A stretch of DNA of 64,000 nt from an uncultured Corynebacterium sp. GTDB taxonomy: Bacteria; Actinomycetota; Actinomycetes; Mycobacteriales; Mycobacteriaceae. Numbering within the stretch: position 1 is the first letter of the stretch; each line of letters starts with the position of its first letter. Positions 17,547 through 26,424 of this stretch are shown here, in pieces. The DNA is taken from assembly GCA_943914465.1 (NCBI GenBank), contig CALUCD010000003.1, positions 156,317 to 220,316 on the forward strand. Reading direction: 5' to 3'. A model generated the notes under the pieces. That model ran no database searches. It was not told the DNA's origin and saw only the letters and a list, made by a program, of their open reading frames with translations. The translations under genes and the position numbers were made by a program.

Positions 17547-19097
17547 TCAGCCGCGGTAGTTAGGCGCCTCGACGGTTTGCGTGATGTCATGCGGGTGCGA
17601 TTCACGCAGGCCCGCAGCCGTGATCTGTACAAACTGTTTGGTTTGCAGCTCTTCAATCGACGCCGACCCGGTGTAGCCCATCGCCGCACGCAGGCCACCG
17701 ACGATTTGGTGCGTGATCGCGTCGATTTCCCCGCGATAGGGCACACGGCCCTCGATACCCTCTGGCACAAGCTTTTCTTCGCTGGCCACATCGGCCTGAA
17801 AGTAGCGGTCTTTTGAAAACGAGCGCTTCTCCCCGCTCAGGCCGCGGCCTTGCATCGCGCCCATCGACCCCATGCCGCGGTAGCGCTTGTACTGCTTGCC
17901 GCCAACCACAACGATTTCACCCGGAGCTTCCGCAGTGCCAGCAAGCATTGAGCCCAGCATGACAGATGACGCACCGGCAGCGAGCGCCTTCGCCACATCC
18001 CCAGAGTGCTGCATACCACCATCAGCGATAATCGGAACGCCGGCTTTGCTGGCGGGGACCGCGGCCTCAAGGATCGCGGTGATCTGGGGTGCGCCGACAC
18101 CAGCAACAACGCGGGTGGTGCAAATAGAACCTGGCCCAATCCCGACCTTGATGGCATCCGCCCCCGCATCGATCATGGCCTGCGCGGCAGAGCGGGTAGC
18201 CAAGTTGCCCCCGATGACGTCAACTCGATCACCGAAATCCTTTTTCACGCGCGAGACCATCTCCAACACCCGGTTGTTGTGCGCGTGGGCAGAATCCACC
18301 ACAAGGGCATTCACCCCCGCCTCAACCAGCAGACCCGCGCGCTGATATGAGTCATCTCCGGTACCAACCCCCGCGGCAACAAGCAGGCGCCCCGCGTCAT
18401 CCTTGGAGGCGTTCGGGTACTGCTCCGACTTGACGAAGTCCTTGACAGTAATCAGGCCAGCCAGCGTGCCATCAGCAGCGACGATCGGTAGCTTTTCTAC
18501 TTTATTCGCTGAGAGTAAGGACAGCGCTTCCGCCTTGCTTACGCCCTCCTGGGCAACAACCAGCGGCATCGGGGTCATCACTTCTGCGACCGAGCGATCG
18601 AAGTTCGGTTCAAAGCGCATATCGCGGTTCGTGATGATGCCCAGGAGACGCCCAGAATCATCAATGACCGGCAGCCCCGAGATGCGGAACCGGGCACACA
18701 GCTCATCCACCTCACCAATGGTCATCTGCGGTGTGGCAGTGACCGGATTAGTCACCATCCCCGATTCGGACCGCTTTACAATATCGGCTTGCTCAGCTTG
18801 TTCCTGCGCGCTGAGATTGCGATGCAGCACACCAATACCACCCTGGCGCGCCATCGCAATCGCCATGCGCGATTCGGTCACCGTGTCCATCGCGGCCGAC
18901 GCGACAGGGATGCCGAGGCGAATGTTGCGAGTGAACTGAGTCGAGGTGCTCACTTCTGAGGGCACAATGTGCGACTCTGCAGGCAGCAGCAGTACATCGT
19001 CGAACGTCAATCCCCGCAGCGCGACTTTTTCCGGATCGTCTCCGCCGGTGATAACTCGCTCGTTTGACCCTGACTTGGACAACCCTGATACGGACAC
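17547..19097 (-). CDS. guaB: IMP dehydrogenase
   Basis: 516 residues from the GTG at 19097, chosen because GGAGAGGAGA lies just upstream; a longer frame to 19202 is not supported. Oxidises IMP to XMP with NAD, the committed step of GMP synthesis. Barrel and flap features are intact: LTFDDVLLLPAES, two CBS domains around residues 105-230, GIGPGSICTTR with the catalytic Cys, the phosphate-binding MLGSMLAGTAEAPGE, and RYRGMGSMGAM. It heads the guaB-guaB3-PAS-guaA group and is divergent from the DUF5319 gene. Confidence 0.97.
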   Translation of the reverse strand: MSVSGLSKSGSNERVITGGDDPEKVALRGLTFDDVLLLPAESHIVPSEVSTSTQFTRNIRLGIPVASAAMDTVTESRMAIAMARQGGIGVLHRNLSAQEQAEQADIVKRSESGMVTNPVTATPQMTIGEVDELCARFRISGLPVIDDSGRLLGIITNRDMRFEPNFDRSVAEVMTPMPLVVAQEGVSKAEALSLLSANKVEKLPIVAADGTLAGLITVKDFVKSEQYPNASKDDAGRLLVAAGVGTGDDSYQRAGLLVEAGVNALVVDSAHAHNNRVLEMVSRVKKDFGDRVDVIGGNLATRSAAQAMIDAGADAIKVGIGPGSICTTRVVAGVGAPQITAILEAAVPASKAGVPIIADGGMQHSGDVAKALAAGASSVMLGSMLAGTAEAPGEIVVVGGKQYKRYRGMGSMGAMQGRGLSGEKRSFSKDRYFQADVASEEKLVPEGIEGRVPYRGEIDAITHQIVGGLRAAMGYTGSASIEELQTKQFVQITAAGLRESHPHDITQTVEAPNYRG

Positions 19098-19250
19098 GCT
19101 GTCTCCTCTCCCGCGGCGGCTATAAAGGGAGCCAAAATCGGCTTGCAGAAGAGATACTACGCGCAGAGCACAGTTTGCTTGCTGACGCTCCGGGTGAGGC
19201 AACCCCTGCCTATTTGGTTTGCGGTTGATCCCTCCCTAGGCTTGGCAGGT

Positions 19251-19622
19251 GTGAACTACGACGACATGATGCCCTTGGACCCGTTCGCGGGTGACCCGAA
19301 CGATCCGGCATCGTTCATCGAGGACGATGAGGTTGTAGAGCCACTGTCTATGCAAGAGCGCGCGGAGGTCATGCAAGACCTCACCTACGTGCGCGACTGT
19401 AAACGCCGCCTCCGTCCCCGGGGGATCTTCGGCATCTACTTCCAGTGCGAGGACTGCGACCAAGTCCACTACTACGACTGGGAGATCATGGAGCAAAACA
19501 TGCTCGCCTCACTGCGCGGTGAGCTCCCACCCGTCCATGAGCCCAGTGCGAACCCCACAGTTGAAGCGTACGTCCCGTGGGATTACGCGATGGGCTTTCT
19601 CGACGGATTGGATGCGCACTAA
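19251..19622 (+). CDS. DUF5319 family protein
   Basis: 123 residues from the GTG at 19251. It begins VNYDDMMPLDPFAGDPNDP and contains CKRRLRPRGIFGIYFQCEDCDQVHYYDWEIM, with a Cys pair (CEDC) that could bind metal. This matches the small acidic protein found between guaB and rsdA-sigD in mycobacteria (Rv3412 position). TAGGCT lies eight bases before the GTG, suggesting a leaderless start; a longer frame from 19143 reads into the guaB promoter and is rejected. Function unknown. Confidence 0.8.
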   Translation: MNYDDMMPLDPFAGDPNDPASFIEDDEVVEPLSMQERAEVMQDLTYVRDCKRRLRPRGIFGIYFQCEDCDQVHYYDWEIMEQNMLASLRGELPPVHEPSANPTVEAYVPWDYAMGFLDGLDAH

Positions 19623-19637
19623 CCGCATCCTCCGCGC

Positions 19638-19664
19638 ACGCGGTACACGCGGTACACGCGGTAC
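19638..19664. repeat. Three tandem copies of a 9-bp unit
   Basis: ACGCGGTAC occurs three times in a row between the convergent DUF5319 and rsdA ends. A simple repeat with possible slippage variation; no function is apparent. Confidence 0.85.
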
Positions 19665-19670
19665 GAAAGC

Positions 19671-20738
19671 CTAGGCGCTCGAACCGCCCGCCGCGCCAGC
19701 CTGTGCCCCCGCCGCCGGGCCCGCGTTGAGTGTCTGATCAGGTGTGCCCGCGCCTGGCGTCGGCGGCACCTGCGGGTCGGGCGCTGGCGGGTTGACCTGA
19801 GGCGGTTTCGTCGGCGTTACCGGCCGAGGTGCGCTCGATGGAGGTGCCGGCGGCGTCGGCTGCTGAGATGGCGCAGGCCGCACCGGCTGAGCCGACGGTG
19901 CGGGTGGAACCTGTGGGAGTGTCGGAGCCGGTGCGGCGGAATCTGGTGTGCCTGCTTGCGGAGCTGGGGCAGCTGGTGCGGCCGGCGCAGGCGGCTCTTG
20001 TGACTGCGCTCCCCCTTCCGGCTCCGGAGCGATTGGTACCGTCACGGTCACCGTTGCTGTTGGGGCCGGATCTGTTGACGGATGAGGGCCGAGGCGGCCA
20101 TCCTCTCCCTGCTCATCCGACGAGCCGGTTGCATTGAGCGAGTTCACCAAGGCGCGGGCCTGACGCAACAGTGCACTGAAATTCTCAGCATCACCTTCTT
20201 GATTCGCAGCCTCGAGTTCATCGAGTGTCGATGCCAGCTCGACCACAGCAGTACGATCCCCAAAGACCGCAGATGCAGGCCCCCATAAAGGGGAGCCTGG
20301 GGTTGCGTTGTAAAGCGCGGCACCTGAACCAACAACGAGCACGGTTGCTGCCGCAGCCCCGACAAAACCAGACAGCCACGGGCTGACCTTATGGCCACCT
20401 GGGCCCGAAAAACCCCGTCCCCCGCTACCCCGTCGCTCACTTTGGCCCGAGGTGCGGCGCTGCGCGAGCTCGTCATATACCCCTGCCTGCTCTGCTGGCG
20501 CCGGATGCATTGGAGCTGGCCGCTCTGCAATGCGCGGAAGTGCCATCACCGAGGGCGGTGGTGGCATCGGTTGGTCAACCTCGTCCTTGAGATCGAGGAA
20601 AAGTGCAGCAAGCCGGTCGGAACCTTGCGACGGGTCGTCACCCCTCGCGAGTGCGTCAAGAAACGCGTCGTCAGAGCCGACGGTTTCGAACCGTTCCGTC
20701 GCGGCGTCGCTGTACAAATCATCGTCGCGGCGTGTCAT
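19671..20738 (-). CDS. rsdA: Anti-sigma-D factor RsdA
   Basis: 355 residues. The N-terminal 60 residues (DAFLDALARGDDPSQGSDRLAALFLDLKDEV) match the sigma-D-binding segment of RsdA. One membrane span (VSPWLSGFVGAAAATVLVVGSGAALY) near residue 125 is followed by an external helical part and a long Pro/Ala/Thr-rich tail of about 130 residues. By analogy with M. tuberculosis RsdA, it holds SigD at the membrane until it is degraded. Its start overlaps the sigD stop by four bases (ATGA), so the two are co-translated. The proline-rich tail may span the cell wall. Confidence 0.88.
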   Translation of the reverse strand: MTRRDDDLYSDAATERFETVGSDDAFLDALARGDDPSQGSDRLAALFLDLKDEVDQPMPPPPSVMALPRIAERPAPMHPAPAEQAGVYDELAQRRTSGQSERRGSGGRGFSGPGGHKVSPWLSGFVGAAAATVLVVGSGAALYNATPGSPLWGPASAVFGDRTAVVELASTLDELEAANQEGDAENFSALLRQARALVNSLNATGSSDEQGEDGRLGPHPSTDPAPTATVTVTVPIAPEPEGGAQSQEPPAPAAPAAPAPQAGTPDSAAPAPTLPQVPPAPSAQPVRPAPSQQPTPPAPPSSAPRPVTPTKPPQVNPPAPDPQVPPTPGAGTPDQTLNAGPAAGAQAGAAGGSSA

Positions 20739-21310
20739 GTGTGTAGATCCTGTTCTTCCATTGCTTTACGCAACTTTGCTATGGCGCGGTGTTGAGCCAC
20801 CCGAACAGCTCCAGGCGTTGAGCCCACAGCTTCGGCTGTCTCTTCCGCTGATAGGCCCACGAACACCCTCAAGATGATGATGTCGCGCGCCTTGTCACCT
20901 AGTAGATCGAGCAGGGCACGGATTTGGTTACTGCCGTCCATCTCCAGCGCGAAATCTTCAGGGGTCCCCCCTGAAGCGGCGGAGTCGGGGATGTCTTCGG
21001 TTGGATTGAGCTTGTCGCGGAACAGGGCGCGGTGAGCGTCCGCGACTTTGTTGAAGGCGATGCCGTACACAAAGGACATGAACGGCCTGCCCATGTCCTG
21101 GTACTTGTGTATCGAGGTGCACACGGCGAGGCAGATCTCTTGAGCGACATCTTCAGCGGTTGGAGTGCGCCCGCCGCTAATGCGGGCGCGGGCATAGCGC
21201 AGCACGAGAGGGTGGATGATTCGCACAACATTTTGCAGAGCACGCGAATCACCAGCCGCGGCGAGCGGCACTAGACGCGCGAGCTCGTCTTCGGCCTTTA
21301 GATCAGACAC
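20735..21310 (-). CDS. sigD: RNA polymerase ECF-type sigma factor SigD
   Basis: 191 residues from the GTG at 21310, with GAGGGG six bases upstream; the frame runs open to 21442 without a better start. Region 2 is seen in VLRYARARISGGRTPTAEDVAQEICLAV and MSFVYGIAFNKVADAHR, and region 4 in RVFVGLSAEETAEAVGSTPGAVRVAQHRAIAKLR. Gene order (guaB, DUF5319, rsdA, sigD, whiB, groEL) identifies it as SigD, which in C. glutamicum and mycobacteria controls cell-envelope genes such as L,D-transpeptidases and mycolyltransferases. Confidence 0.92.
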   Translation of the reverse strand: MSDLKAEDELARLVPLAAAGDSRALQNVVRIIHPLVLRYARARISGGRTPTAEDVAQEICLAVCTSIHKYQDMGRPFMSFVYGIAFNKVADAHRALFRDKLNPTEDIPDSAASGGTPEDFALEMDGSNQIRALLDLLGDKARDIIILRVFVGLSAEETAEAVGSTPGAVRVAQHRAIAKLRKAMEEQDLHT

Positions 21311-21754
21311 TACGTTCCCCTCATTCCTGCGCGGCAGTATCACCACCGGGCGAACAAACAGAAAATACACAGGCAAGTCATATGCCTTTATAAGGTTAGC
21401 TGTCGGAGGGCAGACCTCAAAGCCGACCGCGTTTGGTGACACTAGGTAAGCATGCTTTCACATAGACCCCCCCTGTCCCACAACAATGCCGAGACCTGCA
21501 GGAACCGCACAGTAAGTCATAAGGAATTGATTGTTAAATAGAATTTCACCGTTTTGTAACCCACAGCAAAACCCCAGCTCACGACAAGATTTTCGAAATT
21601 ATTACGGATTGATAAAGATTCGCGTTACCGCCAGGACACCCGCAGTTCACCGGCGGCGATAACACTGCACATTCGGCATGACGCATGGAAACTTCGCTAA
21701 CCGCGCTGCGACGCGTATGCGCCGTTGAAGCACTTACAAGGAGCACTTATAGCT
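21311..21754. other. Intergenic region between sigD and whiB
   Basis: 444 bases, AT-rich compared with the surroundings, carrying the divergent control regions of sigD and whiB. A TATAAA element near 21390 points toward sigD. I see no coding potential, no clear operator and no convincing SigD-type promoter; the rest is unassigned. Confidence 0.5.
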
Positions 21755-22066
21755 ATGTCCCTACCGCACCTGCTTCCCGGTCCGAACGCCGATTTCTGGG
21801 ATTGGCAGCTTCATAGCGCCTGCCGAGGACAAGCCTCGGAGGTCTTCTACCACCCCGACGGGGAGCGCGGCCGCGCCCGCACGCAACGCGAAAACCGCGC
21901 AAAAGCGATTTGTTACTCATGCCCCGTGCTCAGCCAGTGCCGCGAGCACGCACTTCGTGTGGCTGAGCCATACGGGATCTGGGGCGGAATGAGCGAATCG
22001 GAACGGCAAGCGATCCTGCGTGGGTCACGCAGGGCTGTCAAAGTCGCAACCGTGTCCGCCAAGTAG
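21755..22066 (+). CDS. whiB3: WhiB-family iron-sulfur regulator, WhiB3 type
   Basis: 103 residues from ATG 21755, with AAGGAG 11 bases upstream. Four cysteines, C23, C53, C56 and C62, form the [4Fe-4S] site in the usual C-x29-C-x2-C-x5-C spacing; the GIWGG turn and basic C-terminus (RGSRRAVK) follow. WhiB proteins bind the primary sigma factor and sense redox or NO. Position between sigD and groEL equals whiB3 (Rv3416) in M. tuberculosis; the corynebacterial gene at this locus is, as I recall, named whcB. Confidence 0.88.
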   Translation: MSLPHLLPGPNADFWDWQLHSACRGQASEVFYHPDGERGRARTQRENRAKAICYSCPVLSQCREHALRVAEPYGIWGGMSESERQAILRGSRRAVKVATVSAK

Positions 22067-22081
22067 CCACACGCTGCAGCA

Positions 22082-22142
22082 GAAAAGAAAAGGCCCTCCC
22101 CCACGCCCGCGCTCAAAGCGCGAATCGATGCGTGAGGGAAGG
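22082..22142 (-). terminator. Rho-independent terminator after groEL
   Basis: A long imperfect stem (CCCTCCCCCACGC against GCGTGAGGGAAGG) encloses an inner perfect hairpin CGCGCT/AGCGCG. On the minus strand it is followed by a T-rich run (CCTTTTCTTTTCT). The groEL and whiB genes converge here. Confidence 0.75.
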
Positions 22143-22177
22143 CTCCGGCCTGCCGGATCACCGGCGTGACACGGCGC

Positions 22178-23785
22178 TTAATGCGCGTGCGCCGCGGGGT
22201 CCTCGTCTTCCGCAGGCTTCGTGACCACTGAAGCCTCAGTAGTCAGCACCATGCGCGCCACAGAGGCCGCGTTGACCACCGCAGAGTGGGTGACCTTCAC
22301 AGGATCGATGATGCCCTGCTCGATCAGGTTGCCACAGGCCAGCGTTGCGGCATTGAAACCTTCGCCGTTGCCCAGCTCAGCAATATTTGCCACCACAACG
22401 GAGCCGTCAAGGCCGGCGTTCTGGGCAATCCAGTGGGCCGGCTTTGTCAATGCACGGGCGACCGCCAGAACGCCAGTTTTTTGCTCGCCTGTGAAGCCTT
22501 CTGCAAACTGCTCCAGTTCTCGAGCAATCTGCACCAACGCCGAGCCACCGCCGGCGATAATGCCTTCCTCCACGGCGGCGCGTGCAGCGTTGATCGCGTC
22601 TTCAACGCGCAGCTTGCGCTCGTTCATCTCAGTCTCGGTCGGAGCACCGACGCGCAGCACAGCGACCCCGCCGGAGAGCTTTGCCAGGCGCTCTTCCATC
22701 TTCTCGCGGTCCCAGGTCGAATCCGTCGCCTCGATGTCGCGGCGGATCTGGTTGCGCCGATCCTCTACGGCGTCGGCCGAGCCTGCACCGTCAACAATGA
22801 TGGTGTCGTCCTTCGTCACCGTCACGCGGCGAGCTGAACCGAGGTGGTCGAGCGTGGCGTCCTTCAGATTGACCCCAACTTCCGGGTCAATCACGGTGGC
22901 GTTGGTAACTACAGCGAGATCATCCATAAACGCCTTGCGTCGCTCACCGAAGTATGGCGACTTCACCGCCACGACTTTCACTGTCTTGCGGATGGCGTTG
23001 ACCACCAGCGTCTGCAGCGGCTCACCCTCAACGTCCTCCGCAATGATCAGCAGTGGCACAGCCTCGGTGGCGATTGTTTCCAAAAGTGGCAGGAAGTCCG
23101 GCAAGGAGGAAATCTTGTTTCGCACCAGCAGCACTCGAGGATTGTCTAAGACTGCCTGGCCAGCATCCGGGTCTGTCATGAAGTACGGGGAGAGAAAACC
23201 TTTGTCAAAGGAGATGCCTTCGGTCAGGTCCACGTACGACTCAATGGACTGGGACTCCTCAACGGTGAGTACCCCGTCCTTGCCGACTTTATCCATCGCG
23301 CCCGCAACCATCTCGCCGATCTCGGCATCGCGAGACGACACGGTGGCCACATTTGCAATCTCAGTCGACGACGACACCTCGGTAGCGCGTGCCTTGAGCT
23401 CTTCAACAGCCTTCTCAGCTGCCGCAGCGATGCCCTTGTTCAGTTCGATCGGATTCGCGCCGGCAGCAACGTTGCGCAACCCCTCTTTGACGAGTGCCTG
23501 CGCAAGCAAGGTCGCGGTGGTGGTCCCGTCACCCGCAATGTCGTTGGTTTTCACTGCCACGGACTTCACCAGCTGTGCGCCGAGGTTTTCAAACGGGTCA
23601 TCCAGATCGATCTCGCGCGCGATGGTCACGCCGTCATTGGTCACCGTCGGGCCGCCCCAAGACTTCGACAGCACAACGTTACGACCACGCGGGCCGAGGG
23701 TCACTTTGACCGCATCGGCCAGCGCATCCACACCGCGCTGGATACCCTCCCGGGCCTCCTGATCAAATGCGATTAGTTTTGCCAT
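22178..23785 (-). CDS. groEL: 60-kDa chaperonin GroEL1
   Basis: 535 residues. Characteristic segments are AVKVTLGPRGRNVVL, NDGVTIAREI, AGDGTTTATLLAQAL and the hinge/ATPase pieces; Asp of NDIAGDGTT is intact. The C-terminus ends PAAHAH, a short His-containing tail typical of the GroEL1 copy that lies beside groES in actinobacteria, instead of the Gly-Met tail of GroEL2. GAGGGGG lies upstream of the start. It is co-transcribed with groES, 21 bases upstream, and controlled by the CIRCE element. A second groEL elsewhere is expected. Confidence 0.96.
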   Translation of the reverse strand: MAKLIAFDQEAREGIQRGVDALADAVKVTLGPRGRNVVLSKSWGGPTVTNDGVTIAREIDLDDPFENLGAQLVKSVAVKTNDIAGDGTTTATLLAQALVKEGLRNVAAGANPIELNKGIAAAAEKAVEELKARATEVSSSTEIANVATVSSRDAEIGEMVAGAMDKVGKDGVLTVEESQSIESYVDLTEGISFDKGFLSPYFMTDPDAGQAVLDNPRVLLVRNKISSLPDFLPLLETIATEAVPLLIIAEDVEGEPLQTLVVNAIRKTVKVVAVKSPYFGERRKAFMDDLAVVTNATVIDPEVGVNLKDATLDHLGSARRVTVTKDDTIIVDGAGSADAVEDRRNQIRRDIEATDSTWDREKMEERLAKLSGGVAVLRVGAPTETEMNERKLRVEDAINAARAAVEEGIIAGGGSALVQIARELEQFAEGFTGEQKTGVLAVARALTKPAHWIAQNAGLDGSVVVANIAELGNGEGFNAATLACGNLIEQGIIDPVKVTHSAVVNAASVARMVLTTEASVVTKPAEDEDPAAHAH

Positions 23786-23806
23786 AAGTGGCGTCGCCCC
23801 CTCTGG

Positions 23807-24106
23807 TTACTTTTCGACGACGGCCAGCAGGTCACGCGCTGAGAGCAGCAAGTACTCTTCGCCGTTGTACTTCAGTTCGGTGCCGCCGTACTTGGCGAAG
23901 ACGACGGTGTCGCCCTCCTTGACGTCCACGGGGATGCGGTTGCCGTCCTCGTCGTGGCGGCCGGGACCAACAGCGATCACGGTTGCTTCTTGTGGCTTTT
24001 CCGCAGCAGAATCAGGAATGACCAGCCCCGATGCGGTGGTCGTTTCAGCCTCAGCGATCTGAACCAGAACCTTGTCGTCCAGCGGCTTGATGTTGACGTT
24101 TGCCAT
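23807..24106 (-). CDS. groES: 10-kDa chaperonin GroES
   Basis: 99 residues, full length. It starts with VNIKPLDDKVLVQ and ends YLLLSARDLLAVVEK; the mobile loop (AEAETTTASGLVIPDSAAEKPQ) and roof segment are in place. It caps GroEL during protein folding in the cytosol. The leader of about 110 bases ends at a perfect CIRCE repeat, so HrcA repression is expected. Confidence 0.97.
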   Translation of the reverse strand: MANVNIKPLDDKVLVQIAEAETTTASGLVIPDSAAEKPQEATVIAVGPGRHDEDGNRIPVDVKEGDTVVFAKYGGTELKYNGEEYLLLSARDLLAVVEK

Positions 24107-24217
24107 GATCAGTACCTTTGGTGACCTTTCGTGTCTATAGAGCAGTGAGTATGTGTGGTAAATCCCATGTCGCGCAGCCGTCGTCGCGGGTAAACAACTG
24201 TGCTCGAGACAACCCGT

Positions 24218-24244
24218 TTAGCACTCTACTCACGCGAGTGCTAA
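24218..24244. promoter_or_regulatory. CIRCE element (HrcA operator) of groES-groEL
   Basis: TTAGCACTC-N9-GAGTGCTAA, a perfect match to the CIRCE consensus, 112 bases upstream of groES. HrcA bound here represses the operon until heat shock. Confidence 0.96.
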
Positions 24245-24314
24245 CTCACAACCTTGCACGCATCGATCCCACCGCACTGCGGTACTCGGCGGTTGCAACC
24301 TCAGCTCAGGCTGC

Positions 24315-24764
24315 TCAGTCCTGGTGGGTCCCCATATTGAGCACGGCGTTTTCCCACAGCCGAAACTCCGCCTCATTATCGTCCGCGTAGGTGCGCACAG
24401 CGCGGATCGCTTGTTTGATCTCGCCCACAATTTCGTCGTCAATACTGTGGCCATCGCGCCCAAGGAAAATCACCGGGCCTGAGATCGCGCTCGCCGGGTC
24501 CTGCAAGAAGTCCGGCGTATCTGTCGCCGCGGTGTGCTTCGCCATCGACGCAACGGGGTTCGGCCGTGCCCGAATATCACGAGCCTCCGGCGAATACAGC
24601 GCCTCAAATTGAGTTTCATGCGGGATGAAGGCGACGTTGACAGCCTCGCTCACGACCGGGCCAAGAAACTGGTTCGCGTGATCGATATCGAAGACAACCC
24701 GGCGGTAGGTCAGGTCCGGGTTCACCATGAATCCAAACCGTTCGTGATCATTTCCAGTGTTCAT
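24315..24764 (-). CDS. Conserved-looking hypothetical protein between tsaD and groES
   Basis: 149 residues from ATG 24764; AAAGGA lies upstream. It is soluble, acidic in the C-terminal half, without a signal peptide or membrane span. Segments such as RFGFMVNPDLTYRRVVFDIDHANQFLGP and DDNEAEFRLWENAVLNMG suggest a folded alpha/beta protein, but I recognise no family. GC-rich third codon positions support a real gene. It lies between tsaD and groES on the same strand, 110 bases after tsaD. Confidence 0.6.
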   Translation of the reverse strand: MNTGNDHERFGFMVNPDLTYRRVVFDIDHANQFLGPVVSEAVNVAFIPHETQFEALYSPEARDIRARPNPVASMAKHTAATDTPDFLQDPASAISGPVIFLGRDGHSIDDEIVGEIKQAIRAVRTYADDNEAEFRLWENAVLNMGTHQD

Positions 24765-24874
24765 TACGGAGGGTCCTTTCACTTCCGGTTGCGTGGGCAT
24801 CACGTCGACGAACAGGTCCTACGGTAGCCGTCGTGACCGAAACCTGCTTGCCAAGTCCACCTGCCCTGACCAGG

Positions 24875-25921
24875 TCAGACCACCGGGGCTGCAACGTCGA
24901 GTGATGTATGCGTGCCCACCGCGAACCCTGAGGGCTGAGCACCCTCATGGATCACTTGCGCCCCGAGCGCCGCGATCATCACACCGTTATCCGTACACAG
25001 ACCAAGACGTGGCACACGCAGCTCAATGCCCGCTTGTGCACACCGTTGCTCAGCAAGCGTGCGCAGGCGCGAGTTCGCCGCCACTCCCCCGCCAAGTAAT
25101 AACGTCTGTGCGCCGGTGTCCCCGCAGGCCACCAGCGCCTTTGAGGTCAGCACATCGCACACCGCTTCTTGAAACGACGCGCACACATCTTCCACACTGA
25201 TCACCCGCCCATCGCGCTCCGCAGCCTCAACGTAGCGCGCGACGGCAGTCTTCAGCCCTGAAAACGAGAAGTCATAGCGGTGCTCACCACGCATATCCTC
25301 CGCTCGTGTCAGCGCTCGCGGAAACGCGATCGCTGCCGGGTCGCCTTGAGCAGCAAGCTTATCGACGACCGGCCCACCCGGATACCCCAGCCCCAGCAAC
25401 CTGGCCACCTTGTCGTAGGCCTCTCCCGCTGCGTCGTCAAGCGTGGAGCCCAATTCGCGCATCGGCTTGCCCACCGCGTGAGCCTCAAGCAGCTGCGTGT
25501 GCCCCCCAGACACCAGCAGCGCAATGGCATGTGGCAGAGCCGGGCCGCCTTCGAGATTCGCGACCGCCACGTGCCCTCCAAGGTGGTTGACCCCGTAGAA
25601 CGGCACACCCCACGCCGCGGCGTACGCCTTCGCCGCAGACGCGCCGACAAGAAGTGCCCCAGCTAGCCCCGGGCCGACCGTGGCGGCAACCGCATCAGGT
25701 CGCGCGGTCCCCGCCTGCTCAAGTGCAGCGCGCATGACCTGTGGCATCGCTTCGAGATGCGCACGTGAAGCGATCTCAGGAACCACTCCACCAAAACGAG
25801 CATGCTGCGACATCGACGAGGCAACAACATCCGCCAGAATCTCCATCGACCCGTCCGGTGCCAGCCGCACGACGCCGACGCCCGTTTCATCGCACGACGA
25901 TTCAATCCCGAGCACAATCAT
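24875..25921 (-). CDS. tsaD: tRNA N6-threonylcarbamoyladenosine transferase TsaD
   Basis: 348 residues, full length for the Kae1/TsaD/YgjD family. It begins MIVLGIESSCDETGVGVV, the ASKHA phosphate loop, and has HARFGGVVPEIASRAHLEAM with the metal-binding His residues, and LLLGGGVAANSRLR. With TsaB and TsaE, both encoded upstream, it transfers the threonylcarbamoyl group to A37 of ANN-decoding tRNAs. Follows rimI by seven bases in one operon. Confidence 0.97.
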   Translation of the reverse strand: MIVLGIESSCDETGVGVVRLAPDGSMEILADVVASSMSQHARFGGVVPEIASRAHLEAMPQVMRAALEQAGTARPDAVAATVGPGLAGALLVGASAAKAYAAAWGVPFYGVNHLGGHVAVANLEGGPALPHAIALLVSGGHTQLLEAHAVGKPMRELGSTLDDAAGEAYDKVARLLGLGYPGGPVVDKLAAQGDPAAIAFPRALTRAEDMRGEHRYDFSFSGLKTAVARYVEAAERDGRVISVEDVCASFQEAVCDVLTSKALVACGDTGAQTLLLGGGVAANSRLRTLAEQRCAQAGIELRVPRLGLCTDNGVMIAALGAQVIHEGAQPSGFAVGTHTSLDVAAPVV

Positions 25922-25928
25922 CGCTTAC

Positions 25929-26414
25929 TTACCCCTCACTGTGTTGCTGTGTGCCTCGCTCAGACTTGCGCCCACGCATCATGGAGTACGCATCCGCGCC
26001 GGACGGCTGATAGTAGCCCTTCCGGGTGGCCAGGACATAAAAGCCAAAGCTTGCATACAACTCAATCGCTGGGGTGTTATCGGTGCGTACCTCAAGAAAC
26101 ATCGGACCGTCGAGCAGGTCGGCAGTGTGCACCAGTTGGTCCATCAGGGCGCGGCCGATACCGCGCCCCCGGTAGTCACGCTGCACCCCGATCGTGTGCA
26201 CCTCAAACTCCGGATCATCCCGGGGACCGAGCATGGCAACGCCGGCGTATCCAACCAACACATCACCATCAAACGCGCCAATATAAAACGTGTACGGCTG
26301 GGAAAACTCCGCGACGAACACATCGCGGGACCACGGGTTGTCTTCATCGAAGAGCTCGAGTTCAAGTTCGGCGACACGAGCGGCGTCTCCACGCGTCAGC
26401 TCTCTCAATCTCAC
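25929..26414 (-). CDS. rimI: Ribosomal protein S18 alanine N-acetyltransferase RimI
   Basis: 161 residues from GTG 26414, ten bases after the tsaB stop; the frame extends into tsaB to 26483 but that start is not supported. GNAT fold: RELTRGDAARVAELE at the N-terminus, EVHTIGVQRDYRGRGIGRALMDQLV with the acetyl-CoA loop, and LEVRTDNTPAIELYASFGFYVLATRKGYY. RimI acetylates the N-terminus of S18. It sits between tsaB and tsaD, as often in actinobacteria, where a TsaD fusion also occurs. Confidence 0.92.
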   Translation of the reverse strand: MRLRELTRGDAARVAELELELFDEDNPWSRDVFVAEFSQPYTFYIGAFDGDVLVGYAGVAMLGPRDDPEFEVHTIGVQRDYRGRGIGRALMDQLVHTADLLDGPMFLEVRTDNTPAIELYASFGFYVLATRKGYYQPSGADAYSMMRGRKSERGTQQHSEG

Positions 26415-26424
26415 AATGGGAACC

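Noticed and set aside
21311..21754. Possible SigD autoregulatory promoter (GTAAC ... GAT)
   Set aside because: A GTAACC is present near 21555, but the GAT lies about 26 bases away rather than the expected 16 or so.
22221..23762. 513-residue open frame opposite groEL
   Set aside because: A mirror of the groEL codon pattern, rich in Ser/Thr/Arg, with no recognisable motif.
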